Shown here piece by piece: positions 45,451 to 56,289 of a DNA stretch of 64,000 bases. A program made the translations under genes and the position numbers. Within the stretch, counting starts at the first letter, position 1; the number at the start of each line of letters is the position of its first letter. The notes under the pieces were generated by a model, which saw only the letters and a program-made list of their open reading frames with translations, searched no databases and was not told where the DNA came from. The stretch is from Protopterus annectens (lineage: Eukaryota; Chordata; Ceratodontiformes; Protopteridae): positions 43,830,946 to 43,894,945 of the forward strand of contig NC_056737.1 in NCBI RefSeq assembly GCF_019279795.1, written 5' to 3'.

Positions 45451-45770
45451 AGGAGCCTCAATCCTCACCACTAACACCAGGGAGGTTGTCTCTCGGAAGA
45501 GGGAGGGATAACTAATACACACAGTAAAGTACAATTTCCCTTAAGTGCGCACAGAGATCACAGTCAGTCTGGGGCTGGTTGCTCCCTTGCTCATCAAGTC
45601 CCCAATAAGACTCCCCATTGGCACATCTATAGGGTCCAGGTCTCAGCCTAACTGGGCAAGCTAAAACTTCCAGTACCCTCTCTGTTGACCCAGTGCTTCG
45701 TGTCCCTGCCAAGTAGCTGACACAACACACACACTTTGAGATAAGCATTTATACAACTTCACAGACACTT
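45450..45770. other. Unassigned, relatively GC-rich segment
   Basis: This lies between CR1 fragments of opposite orientation. No motif was recognised; it may be a short insertion. Confidence 0.3.
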
Positions 45771-45774
45771 ATCC

Positions 45775-46060
45775 CTGTGGGACTCCACTACTCACTGCCA
45801 TTTTCTGGAGGTGGATGTCCCTATCCTGACATCTTGTGTTCTGTCAGTGAGACAGCTGTCTTTATGGAGTGGGATGACTACAGCAGTTCTCCACACTTCA
45901 GGTTCGAATCCAGTGGATTGTCCAGGTTTGAATAGAGATAATTAGGAGTCAATCAGGAAGTGTTGGCACTGAGAAGAAGAAACCTGGTGCATGGTTAGGG
46001 CCCATGGAGCTAGTGTTTCTAGCCTTGAAGACAGTACTTAGGACTTGCTTAGGCATGACT
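45775..46060 (-). pseudogene. CR1-like RT fragment, antisense
   Basis: The minus strand gives a degenerate LSTVFKARNTSSMGPNHAPG segment (RT start) and, after a deletion, SGVPQG near 45785, a later RT block. About a hundred codons between them are missing. It is short and damaged. Confidence 0.5.
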
Positions 46061-46069
46061 TGTGGTAAT

Positions 46070-47150
46070 AACATAGGCATGATAATATGCTGTGAGCAAT
46101 TTGGTGGAGATAGGGGGTAAAGATTTAGATGAATTTCACCACCTAATGTCCTCAGTAGACAAAAATGTGATGTTACGTTTTAAAAAGTGCAAAATATTGT
46201 TGGTTATTATTTCTTGGTTTTGCCTTTATCTGAGTCGTTGCTTTATGACACAGGTAAAAAAAGCTTTGTGGCTATGTTTAGCACGGCTTGTGATTTGTAA
46301 TTCATACTTGCTCTTGGGGGATTTGATTTTGTGTCTACGTTTTTGTTGAACATTTTGAGCTCGTCCTTAGTTGATTGGGTGTTAAGTTGTATTACAATTT
46401 AGGAGGTTTTTTTCCTATTGTATGACTTGTTTATACTGGAGTTCCACAAATGGGTTTGTTCTTAAAGCTGGTACTGCATTTATGTCTTACAGGCACCAAA
46501 ATTTCAATACTAGCTTGGAGCAGGGTGTAGAATTTAATCTGGGTTTTGTTTATTTTTAAAAAGAATGTGGAGTAGTTCTAGGTCACTGTTCTGTATTATT
46601 TATCTGCTGGTGAAATGGTTTCTTAGAAACACAGATATATCCTCCAAAAGATACAATGCCTAATTTGGCATTAGGTCTGAAGGAGTGTACCACATTTTCT
46701 ACTGTGTTTTGTAGTGTAGTTAGAAAAAAAATCTAAATATTTTGTTTCCTGATTCTCATTTTGCTAAAGTTTTGACTAGGGTATCCACATTTTCATATTA
46801 TCATCATTTAAATTTGAGAGATCTTTTGTCCTATGAAATGACATCCAGAATACAGCTCAAATTTTGGAAGGAATGTTTCAGTCTGGCAGGTGTAGTATTT
46901 GTAGAGAGGTTTAAAAGTAGGAGACATTAAAATATATGGTAAAATGTTTAGATTAAAACAATTCTTTACCAATCAGAGTTCTGAGCTTTTGTATGGGATT
47001 AAAAGTGAGTGCATTGATAGCAAATGCTATACTGGACAGACAAATCATGGGTTAAATTTGAATTCAGGATGTTAAAATATGAACATCTCCAGTACCGTAG
47101 CAATACGTTTTAGAAACATCCATGGAGGTGACAGACACATTAAGGTAACT
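46070..47150. other. No recognised gene
   Basis: Open stretches at 46092-46349 and 46742-46930 have no recognisable protein motif. I cannot assign any repeat family. Confidence 0.35.
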
Positions 47151-47159
47151 TGTTCTAAG

Positions 47160-47535
47160 TACTATAAATGAGGAGATACTAAATAGGTTCATAGGTGTAT
47201 AGTAGGCTAACAACCACAGGTGCTTTACAAGTTTAGCCATGCAACTCAAACACTTACAATATGTTTTGGTGCCCTAGAGGTTACTTTAAGGAGTATATGT
47301 AAGCTAGAGCTTGGGCGGTCAAGTATTTATATGCTGACTCTGTGCATTAGAAACAGATGCCAGTCCAGGGGTGAATTTATTATTTCTCATCTATTGGACC
47401 AGGTTGCACTTGAATACCATAGGGAAGAACTCTGCTTCACATGGATGGGAAGCCTGCTCCAGAGAAGGGATATCCTCTGTGACATGCACATGTCCCTCCA
47501 ACACGTCTTGTTTATGTCGCAAGCAAAGTTCTAGT
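47160..47535 (-). mobile_element. CR1 LINE 3' end, antisense
   Basis: The minus strand gives CDINKTCWRDMCMSQRISLL near 47520-47460 and HVKQSSSL, matching the C-terminal region of the CR1 copies at 28.98-29.05 kb and 33.3-33.45 kb. A 3' UTR-like part extends to about 47160. The fragment is 5'-truncated. Confidence 0.65.
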
Positions 47536-47559
47536 TCCTAGACAAGGTAATTCTGATTG

Positions 47560-47962
47560 TCAAACAAAAAGATCCACCTGGTGAACAAAAGTTGGTATAT
47601 TCGCAAAACCGAATCACAGTGGAAAATAAAATATACCAAACAAACACAGTCTCTAAAATAAGAAGTTTATTAAAAATGGTAAGCACTTTTGTGCTAATAA
47701 ATTGCAATTTTTCAGACAAAAACAAAATGCACCATAATGTTTTTTTATACCCTAAAGTCAATTAACATAAAAAACAATAAAACAATTAACTAGTTAGTAT
47801 TTTACGTACTTCCCATTTAAATCGGGATCTCTATGGGCTTGCAGAGTACTAATCCATCTCAATTCAACAACCTCTACCTTGTTCACAATATCACCACCTG
47901 TAAAACCAACAGTCATTACTTGCAAAACTAAAAAAACTAAACATATGCCCCTCAAAATCTGC
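47560..47962 (-). mobile_element. PLE E, antisense arm of an inverted pair
   Basis: On the minus strand it contains GGGGCATATGTTTAGTTTTT, then a C-terminal coding remnant (VNKVEVVELRWISTLQAH) and GATTTAAATGGGAAGTACG. A noncoding end follows with TTAATTGACTTTAGGGTA and, further on, a hammerhead-like remnant (CTGAAAA...AGCACAAAAGTGCTTA near 47705-47665). The core is degenerate. It abuts the plus-strand arm at 47963. Confidence 0.6.
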
Positions 47963-48275
47963 TATATGCACATTTATTTAGCACACTGTAATCAGTGTAC
48001 ATGTTTTTATGTAGGAAGACTAATCAGACCCTCAGAGAGTGTGTTTTAGAACATGTGTGGTATATTAGGAATAAAGATGTCACTAGCGCACTTTCTAAGC
48101 ATATGGCAGCTTTTGGGGGACATACGTTTAGTTTTTTTAGTTTTGCATAGAGCTCCCGGTTTAAATGGGAGCATACCTTTAAAACCTCTACTGAAAGCAT
48201 GTAAATTACCAAACTAACTAGTTAATAGTTTTTTTTTTTTTTTTTTTATGTTAATTGACTTTAGGGTACAGGGTT
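47963..48275 (+). mobile_element. PLE E, sense arm of an inverted pair (GIY-YIG remnant)
   Basis: It encodes HIYLAHCNQCTCFYVGR (about 47968-48018), the start of a GIY-YIG core. After a one-base shift come KTNQTLRECVLEHVW and LSKHMAAFGG. The stretch GGGACATACGTTTAGTTTTT and the end GTTAATTGACTTTAGGGTA match the antisense arm at 47560-47962. A T homopolymer at about 48229-48247 precedes the end. It is truncated before any ribozyme. Confidence 0.65.
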
Positions 48276-48389
48276 AGGGCTTTAAGGTGATCCACATAGG
48301 ACATGTAGTTAATTCCCTAAATTCTTTTTGTTAAGGCATTTCTGCAAACAATCCATTTACTGCATGTGCCTGGTCAGGTGTGGGGTTGG

Positions 48390-49870
48390 GGGGGGGTGTA
48401 CTCAGTAATCGATCTTACGAGTGCTAAATATAGTGGAATGATGACTTCCTTGGACACAGATGTCAGGCCCTTGCTTACAAGTTAAGCAACATAGAATGAT
48501 TTCCTTTCTACCTTAGACACATACTAGTCAAAAGTCGGGTTACTGTCTGCATACATCCCCAAATCCCTGATTACTGGGTCTACTCTTAGGGTTATGTCAT
48601 CAAGGAGATAATTTCCTGTGGCAGCAGACTTACCAAAGGACACCATTATGCATTTCTTGGCATTGAGTTTCAAACATGACCATGGTACCAGTCATTTGTA
48701 TGTGTTAGCCCTTCCTGAAGGATATTAGTATCTTGGTGGAGGGGGGGGGGGATTCTTTGACACCTTCTAGTTTGCAATCATCAACAAACTTGGTCAGCCA
48801 GAGGTCCATTACGTTGGCCCTGACTTCCAAGTAGAAGATGCCAAAGAGGAGTGGACTCAGCCAGTGACCACTCTCTTTGTGGAGGTGGACTCCCTAATCC
48901 TAATTTCCAGGGTCCTGAGATCCAGCTGGCTAGCCAGTTTGCAGCACAGGGGTTTATGTCTAATTTCATGAGTTTGTTTACAATGTCTGAGTACAGTACT
49001 GTATCAAACGCCTTCTCCAGGTCAAGGTAGGCAGTATATACCATTCTACCCTCATCCATTGCCTTTGTGACCTTTCAAAAGAAGTCCAGCAGGATGAGTA
49101 GGCATGACCTGTCCATGAGGAAACCAAACTGGGTTATATCCAGTGTATCCAGTGTCTAAAGGATTCCTATGTCATTACTAATCATTTCCTTGATGATTCC
49201 TTCCATGGCTTTGCATGAGACTTGTCAAACTTATGGGTCTGTAGTTACCACAGTCAGTTGAAGGCCCATTCTTGTGCAGAGGGATGACTAATGCAGTTCT
49301 CCATTTGAGTGGCATGAAGCTTGTCTAGATGCTATGGTTAAACAGTGACTACAGAAGTCCTGACTGGCCATGTTTCATGCAGTTTAGTAGACATACTGGG
49401 ATATTATCATGGTCCTTTTTGTCTGTTCTTGACCTTGGAGAGTATATTTAGGCCCAGCTCCCTACTATTAATTGGAGGGGGTTATATTTGATAGTATTTT
49501 CTGGGAGGTGGCTGGGGGGGGGGGGGGGTTAAAACTGAAGCTGAATATGTCAGCCTAATTTGCTATATCTTCTAGTTCCATGTAGGTGGCTCTACTTACA
49601 ATTAGTTCTGCACACTGTTGTGTACTGCCTTTGAGGTTGCAAACATAGCTAAAGAAAGCCTTATGGCTGTCCTTGGCCTGGATTTGCCCTGTGAATTGTT
49701 TGTTTAGATTGATGAGAACGTTTTTTATCAAGGTAGACATTCCACTTCCTAATTTTTTAAATGACATTCTTCCTTTTGTTGGACAACCTACTGGGTAGTT
49801 TGTTTTTTAAGATTGTTCTGAGCTTATTTCTAATAGGCAGATCTGTCTCTAGGCATCTATTATCATGATA
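48390..49870 (-). pseudogene. CR1 LINE fragment, antisense (linker and RT)
   Basis: The frame at 49767-49555 encodes the EN-RT linker (KDSHKAFFSYVCNLKGSTQQ). Degenerate RT follows leftwards, with a damaged TQFGFLMDRSCLL near 49140 and the block AYLDLEKAFDTV (49032-48997). The active-site region reads KFVDDC at about 48795-48778. A C-terminal remnant reaches about 48400. Homopolymers of G at about 48741-48750 and 49515-49528 break frames. The 3' UTR is not clearly present. Confidence 0.7.
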
Positions 49871-49879
49871 GTACAGGGG

Positions 49880-50220
49880 TTTCTGTGAACAATTAAGCAA
49901 GTTACAGACAAAAAATATAATACGTGTGTGCCTAATTGCTTAAATGATGACATTGTTATACTAATATAATAAATTATATGTTAATATATATGTTACAGTT
50001 CTCTGATTACCGATATAGTCTGAGTATGTACCCATTTTCAGCAGAGGCCTGGAGAGAAAAGTTCCAGGTATGTGAAAAACTATTTGTCTCAGAGATTCTA
50101 TGAGAGAGAAATAATTCTTTTTTTTTCTTTCTGAAGAAAAGGAAAATATTAAGTATCACTGTGCTACGACCCTAAACAAGAAACTCCCACTCCCTACAAG
50201 GCCTTTTCTCCCAGGAAGAC
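49880..50220. other. No recognised feature
   Basis: AT-rich DNA between two CR1 fragments of opposite orientation. Nothing identifiable. Confidence 0.35.
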
Positions 50221-50229
50221 ACCGACGTT

Positions 50230-50960
50230 TGTTTAGTGATTGCAACATAGTTTAAAATGTTGGACAGCACTCCAGCTGTGGAGAGCTATATCACTTTCAA
50301 CATGTTTAGACCTGCAACTGCACAGGAGAGGGTAAAAGGATAAGGTGTCATAATCGTCATCTAGAACAAACTGACATCAAGGCTTGTGTTGATGCTCTAG
50401 GGCTTCATGTCCAAATAACCATCAGAAATATATTAGCTAGCTACAAAACTCCCTTTATGACTCACAAAAGCCACAATGCCTGTCAACAGGAACTAGAATC
50501 ACTTGACATTAAACCCAATACCACTGTCCTAGGTGATCTAAACTGTCCAACTATTGTAAACTATGCCAATACTAGTGCACAAACCCAAATATTCCTGGAC
50601 TTTGTCAAAACAAACACCCTGAAACAATTACTCAGAGTACCCACCTACTAGGGGGAATAACATCTTGGATCTCATCCTTATTAACATGGGAGCATCTTGC
50701 ACCATCCCTTGTGCATCTTCGTCAAATGTTAGCTCTGATAATAAAGATGTCTCCATTGAAATAAAACTGAAACCAAAGATCATTTCCAGCCAAGGTACCT
50801 TTAGCAATTTCTCTAAGAAATACTACCTACTCCTAAGTGATACAATGGCAATTTTCAAACCCCCAACAAACAAAGTAAACTCCACTGAATATGTAAAAAA
50901 GACACCACCAGACTATACCAGCATATAAACAGCTGACTAGATGTAGCCATACCTCTCAAC
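50230..50960 (+). pseudogene. CR1 LINE fragment: endonuclease domain
   Basis: The frame contains TVLGDLNCPTIVNY (50523-50564; the GDxN catalytic block of APE endonucleases), FLDFVKTNTLKQLLRVPTY, then after one stop ILDLILINMGA and SSNVSSDNKDVSIEIKLKP, where the family has SDH followed by a hydrophobic strand. Here the expected His is Asn. It is followed by a short linker. RT is absent. Confidence 0.65.
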
Positions 50961-51103
50961 CTCTTAGCACAAGTAATCTGGAACAAGGCACAAATAATGG
51001 GGGGGGATAAAGGCCCAAGAGCAGTGACAGCTTTTAAATATTTATCTTATAAACTTGAAAATTTCACAATCATCAATGACCAGGTGGCAAAGAAACTCGA
51101 AGG

Positions 51104-51870
51104 AAACTTTATTGTAAAAAAAAGGTTGAGTGCTTTCGTCTATTTCATGACGCAGACATCATCAGAATCATTAAAATCTTAAAAACAAAACATATAAGTT
51201 TATAAAACCATATCAACACACACCCCCTCACAGAACGCCAATTAGCAACAATGTTGCAAAGCCCGCCATAAAAATTAAGGATACAGGCACTCTAACAAGG
51301 TAAATGCTTAAAAAATTTTTCATAAAACAAACACCATTAAAAAATATAACATATATAAAACAAATTACAATTTAAAAGCTCTAGACTTAAGGTCATTTAT
51401 AATAGAAATAGCCTCAGTCAAACCGGGCGAATTGGATGCAGCTAACAGCAGCTGCCAAACCATTTCTCTATGCAGCAATCGGTTCTGCCAACCACCCCTA
51501 TATCTATCAAAATTAATCTTCTCCAAAAATGACTACAAGAAAACAGCATGTCTAGCAAGGGTGTTTTTGTTATCTTTTTCTATTAATACTGTAGAGAAGC
51601 TGACAAATCCTTTTGTTGAAAGCATTGTTGTTTTTCTCTGACATAGAAAGCCGGACATCAACAGCAACTACTCAGATATTCCACTTTTTCTGTAAAACAA
51701 TTATATCTGCCCTTGATCAGCCACATATTTAATTTGACCAATAATTCACCACCAAGATCTGAGTCCACACAGGGGCCACACTTAAAGGTTTTGTAAGAAC
51801 CATTATGACAATTTTTTATTGTTTTTTCCAGTATTCTCTTAATATTAGATCTAATCTTGAAAATGAATAC
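51104..51870 (-). mobile_element. PLE F: GIY-YIG remnant, C-terminus and pLTR end
   Basis: The minus strand gives a degenerate GIY-YIG region (CPAFYVREK near 51660-51635, with upstream Cys residues), then RYRGGWQNRLLHREMVWQLL (near 51510-51450) and NSPGLTEAISIINDLKSRAF (51435-51376), ending in a stop near 51370. These are the usual last segments of a PLE protein, ahead of the pLTR noncoding end and a hammerhead motif at 51128-51165. The 5' part of the element is missing. Confidence 0.75.
51128..51165 (-). ncRNA. Hammerhead ribozyme motif in PLE F
   Basis: On the minus strand CTGATGA is at 51165-51159, then one extra T, then GTCT (51157-51154) pairing with AGAC (51141-51138), then GAAA (51137-51134) and GCACTCAACC. 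The core bases are all canonical. Helix II is four pairs plus a 12-base loop. Confidence 0.75.
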
Positions 51871-51878
51871 TGGGAGGC

Positions 51879-52065
51879 TTTATTTACTTTAACTTGGTTG
51901 TTTATTCTTGTGAGTTTTAATATTTATTTACGTTAACCTAGTCACTGATTCTTGTGAGTTTTAATATTTATTTACATTAACCTGGTTGTTTATTCTTGTG
52001 AGTTTTAATATTTATTTACATTAACCTGGTTGTTTGTGAATTTTAACACATATTTACATTCCAGA
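51879..52065. repeat. 44-bp minisatellite, about 3.7 copies
   Basis: The unit TTGTGAGTTTTAATATTTATTTAC plus flanking AACCTGGTTGTTTATTC recurs at a 44-bp period, with AACC/AACT starts at 51891, 51935, 51979 and 52023. The last unit is degenerate. It is unrelated in sequence to the 44-bp array at 15738-15889. Confidence 0.85.
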
Positions 52066-52359
52066 GTGAGTAGCCTGCTCGGTTGGTTTATTAAACTTGA
52101 CAATTTGTTAGAATAACAGGTTTTGCATTAGCATACTTTTCCTGTGTAGGATAAGAAGTCTGAAGTTAAAATTGTTTGGTGGCTTCAGTCCTGAAAGATC
52201 AGCTAGAAAACCACAAATTTAATGAGGAGGAGACTAAAAATATGAGGCAACAATCTGGACATACTGCAAAAATCTGGCCAGTTGAGAGGAATGAATGTAG
52301 CTGCACCATGTAGTAACAAGTACAGGGCAAACCACAGAAATAAACCCATATTCTCAGAA

Positions 52360-52485
52360 TGATACAGCCCTCAACACTGAAATAAACAACTCAAGAGCTT
52401 AATAAATTCCACCAAAGCCAAGTTTGAGGCTAAAATAGCTACCCAAGCTGAAGATCATCACAAGACCTTTTTTAGTTATGTTCGC
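52360..52485 (+). pseudogene. CR1 linker fragment
   Basis: The translation includes STKAKFEAKIATQAEDHHKT followed by FFSYV, matching the EN-RT linker of the CR1 copies (compare KDSHKAFFSYVCNL at 49.65 kb). It is very short. Confidence 0.5.
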
Positions 52486-52889
52486 ATTTTTATCTTGACC
52501 TGGCTAGTACTTTTCTTGCATTGTTGTGCAGTGTCCTTTCCAGTTTGTATTTTTGGTGGTGTGCTCTGTTTGCTTTTAGTTTTATACTTTTCAAGTGGTT
52601 ACTGGTTTGCTGTTTTGTATTTCCACTAAGTCATCTGCAGAAACCGTTTTGAAGCAGTATGAGGGGCCTGCTTTATTTCGGACCCAACTTCATTTAACTA
52701 TGGGTGAACTTACTGCTTTATTGCAACAGTTTATGTTTCAGAAAGAAAATATTTGCCTATGTAACATTATTTTTACTTTTTTCTCTTTTCTTTTCATATA
52801 TCTGTTTTCTATTTCCCTTACTTTGTCACTTCTTTTTTCTACCTCTTTCTCATAATTCTGTAAAATTTCTTTGTACTTCATCTTATTTC

Positions 52890-53900
52890 TTTTTTATTGT
52901 TTTTTCATTTCTAAATATATTCTATACATCTGCTTATGCAGTATCCACAACTGTGTCCAATTTTTATTAAAAAATGGTCTCATTGTTATATGTTTCCATA
53001 TTTCTCTCACTCTTATAATTTCTTCCTTCTTTTTAAAATTTGCAGTTAATGCAGTTAATCTCTTTGTCCCTTTTCCCTCATTTATCATTTTGCTGTTTTC
53101 CCCTATTCTAGCCCATGCTGCTCTATGATCTGAAAATTCTGCCATCTGCATGGGTATAGCCATGCATACACTTTGTGGTCTACGGAGTATGTTTGTTTTT
53201 TTTTTTGTTTTTTTTAAATATGGCTTTTTTTCAGGAGATATGTTTACAACGGTCTAACTAAATGTTTTTCACAACAGTTGTAATACTGCTATTCTAAAAA
53301 CAATATTTTAATAGTTATAGGGGAGACAGCTGAAAATGTTACTTAAAATTAAGTGCTTAGGAACAGCATTTTGAGAGACATGCCCATTTTTAAGTGATAA
53401 CTGTCCACGTAGGGTAGCACTAAGATCTTGTGAGCACAAAATGGAATTTGACTGTTACACCGCTGGCCATCTGTTATTTCTTACATGCCTTTAGAGTAAA
53501 CTATATAGTCAAAAACATCCAGTTTCAGTACGCCCTTCCCACATACCACCTTTTCTTTCAATATCTTCTGTAAAAAGTTTTACTGTTTGTCTTTCTTCTA
53601 AGCTTTTCTTTTCATCTACTTTTTCCTTTTTCTGATATGGGACAGTCAAACCAGAAGTGTGTAGATTCTTATCATTTTCTGCAAAAGCCTTACAGTTTTT
53701 TGCTATATGTCCCCTATTCCCATATTCGTCACATCTTGTCTATTACAGTCTTGTAGTAAATGGCATTCACAATTACTGTATTTGTAATAATGTTGAATTT
53801 TCTCATCCTTGGCATCCATTTTTAAAAATGTTCTCCCTAGAGTCAAAGACAACAGATTACAGTGTCTTCTCTGAGTGGTTGTAAACTGGGAGATATAAGG
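52890..53900 (-). pseudogene. Tx1/L1-like LINE remnant: zinc-knuckle ORF1 end and endonuclease end
   Basis: On the minus strand near 53745-53680 a CDEYGNRGHIAKNC segment resembles a CCHC zinc knuckle with the second Cys replaced by Tyr; another Cys-rich piece lies just upstream. Further left, frame 53163-52894 begins with MAEFSDHRAAWARIG, which fits the SDH block at the end of an APE endonuclease. It is followed by a Gly-Lys-Gly and Trp-containing segment, as in Tx1-type elements. The interval between them is too short for a whole endonuclease, so it is internally deleted. Assignment to Tx1 rather than L1 is tentative. Confidence 0.5.
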
Positions 53901-53904
53901 TATA

Positions 53905-54240
53905 GTAATAGGAAATTATGTAACAGCCACCTGTGATATAATATAATTATCACTGTAGATGGATGCAATGATGCAATTAGGTCAAGTAAAAAAGTAAAAC
54001 TATGGATGATGTATTTCATTTATTTAAAAATCTATGGATGTAATCTCTTTTTTTAATATCTTTCCAGTGCCTAGATTTCAGGGTAAATGCATTTAAATGC
54101 AACAGCATTCACTAAATTTATTAGAAGAGAATCTTTGAAGTATTGTTTGAAATCTGTTCAACTATGGGAAAGTACAGTTGTGTAAGAACTTGGCATAACA
54201 GTAGATGTCCTAGTTTTCATTGTTGCAATATTCCTTACTA
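53905..54240. other. No recognised feature
   Basis: AT-rich DNA next to the DIRS element. Nothing identifiable. Confidence 0.35.
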
Positions 54241-54899
54241 AAGGGATATCCTACCCAGGATAGCTGTATGCCCAGCCATCAAACCAAAGTCTTAGGCCCT
54301 TCCAGGTAATAGACATTGGAAATATGTCCCACATCTAGGGCATAAAGTACATAAGTGATATACGAGAGCAAAAATTAATTGCCCCAGGAGAACCAGAGAA
54401 ACTCAAAAAGAACAAAAGAGAGTATGTGCATCCAAAAAGGGGAGAAAGAAGGACCCATTAGCCACAGGGTAAAAAAAAAGACTAAGAAGGGGAAAGGAGG
54501 GAGGGATATAATACTTCAATGGTGAAAGGCAGGATATCTACGGATATGGAGAAGTTATTACACAACTGTACCATGTCCTTCCATATCACTACTGCAGTAT
54601 CCCTTACCAAAGGAAGAGTACAAAAGCTACTATAGAGGATGGTAGGAAGAAGCATCCAAAGAACTCTACAAAAAACATGAAGGCTAGCCCTGGCAAAACC
54701 AGCTCAGGCCCTAGACACTGCATCCAACTTATAGTGCTTAGTAATATTATGTACAGAAGACCAAAGAGTAGCTCCAAAAATGGATCTCACATCCTGGCCC
54801 CTGAAAAGAACCAGAAAATGCTACTACCCTGGTAGAATGAACATAAACTGAAGAAGAAAGTTGCTTACCATGAAAAAATAAAAATAAATGGCCTTAGAA

Positions 54900-55280
54900 A
54901 TATGAGAGGAGATGGTTTGCTAAGAAACAGCTATATCCAATTTCTGGGCATGAAATGAAACAAAATGTTGCTCAGATTTACTAACATCTTTAGCCTTATC
55001 CAAATAATAACAAATGCAGAATTCTTCCACCAGAATTCTGAGGGGAAGTGAAAAAAGAAGGAAGATGACGAGACTGATTTAAGGACAATTCATTGACCAC
55101 CTTGGGCAAAAAAGAAGGACTGGTGCAAAGAGAATATTTGCATCTGCAAAAAAACAAATAAGGAGGAACTGCCACAAAGGCCTGGAGTTCAGATACTCTC
55201 CTGGCAGAAGTAAGACACACCAAAAAACAGTTGTCCAAGTACAGGACTGCAGAGGAGAAGAATTGCAGGTTCAATCAGAC
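54900..55280 (-). pseudogene. DIRS tyrosine recombinase (broken)
   Basis: Frame 55274-54996 contains LTSARRVSELQAF (residues 21-33), which carries the first catalytic Arg of the tyrosine recombinase family (the ARRVSEL motif is typical of DIRS). SPSFLPKVVNELSLNQSRHL follows. Further left, after a frameshift, an SEQHFVSFHAQKL segment and QTIS follow near 54960-54910, where the His-x-x-Arg region is expected. The nucleophilic Tyr was not located. The enzyme normally integrates circular DIRS DNA. Confidence 0.75.
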
Positions 55281-56289
55281 ACGGAGTCAACTTTTCCAGA
55301 ACAAAATTAAGATTCCAACAAGGTGGAATGGGTTTTCTTGGGGACAAATGTGAATGGCACCTTTTAAAAATTGTTTACCTTCAAATCTAGTGAAACGCTG
55401 TGGATCCAAAGGCAGACAAGCAGAAATTTCTGACAAACAAGTTTTATCAGATTAATATACAAACCCAGAGCCAAGCAACTCACATAGATGAGAAAGAACA
55501 GTAGAAACACCCACTAAAAAGGGTCTTGTTCATGCCTGTGACACCAATATGAAAACCCTTCCCAATTAGCAACACATGGTTGTTTAGTAGTGGCTTTTCT
55601 GGCCTCCAGCAAAACCTGAACCACTTCTTCAGAAACCTGATCAAAAAGGAATCAAAACCATCACCTAAAGAGTCAAATATAGGGTGAGGGTGAATGAGAA
55701 AGCTCTTGTCCTTTGTGAGGAGTCCATCCTGTGAGGTAACCTTTGAGGATTGCTCTGGACTGATGAAACAGAAGGTGGGAACCAATGCTGTCTGTGCCAA
55801 AAGGAAGTCACCAACAAGATTTTTGGGTTTGTCCCACATGAAAAAAAAACAGAACCTGGGAAGCTGCCTGTTCAGATAGGAAGCAAACAGATGTGCATGA
55901 GCAGTACACCATCAGTGGATAATGACCAGGAAGACCTCTTTGTGAAGTATCCATTTGTGAGGATCTGCCCTGGACTTGCTCAGATTGTTTGCCACAAGAC
56001 TGTGCTTTCTGAAGAAATGTAAATCACCTGAAGGATCAGATAATTGTGGATATCAAATCCCTGAAAAAGAACAGCTAGTCTGCAAAAAAGGTTTGACTAT
56101 GTGCCCCCCATTATTTCTTTATATGATTGTGGAGTTGTCAATGCAAACCTGGGGAGGACACAAAGCCCAGAGGGAATTCAGTGTTTAAAGAGCCGAAGAC
56201 ATAACCCACATCTCTTTGACATCAATGTGGTCCTCCATTTGTTGGGAAGACCACATTCTATGGATTCTGATGTTTTTGAGGAAACCCCT

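Noticed and set aside
52595-52970. Long hydrophobic open frames on the plus strand
   Set aside because: They arise from pyrimidine-rich sequence opposite the Tx1-like coding on the minus strand.
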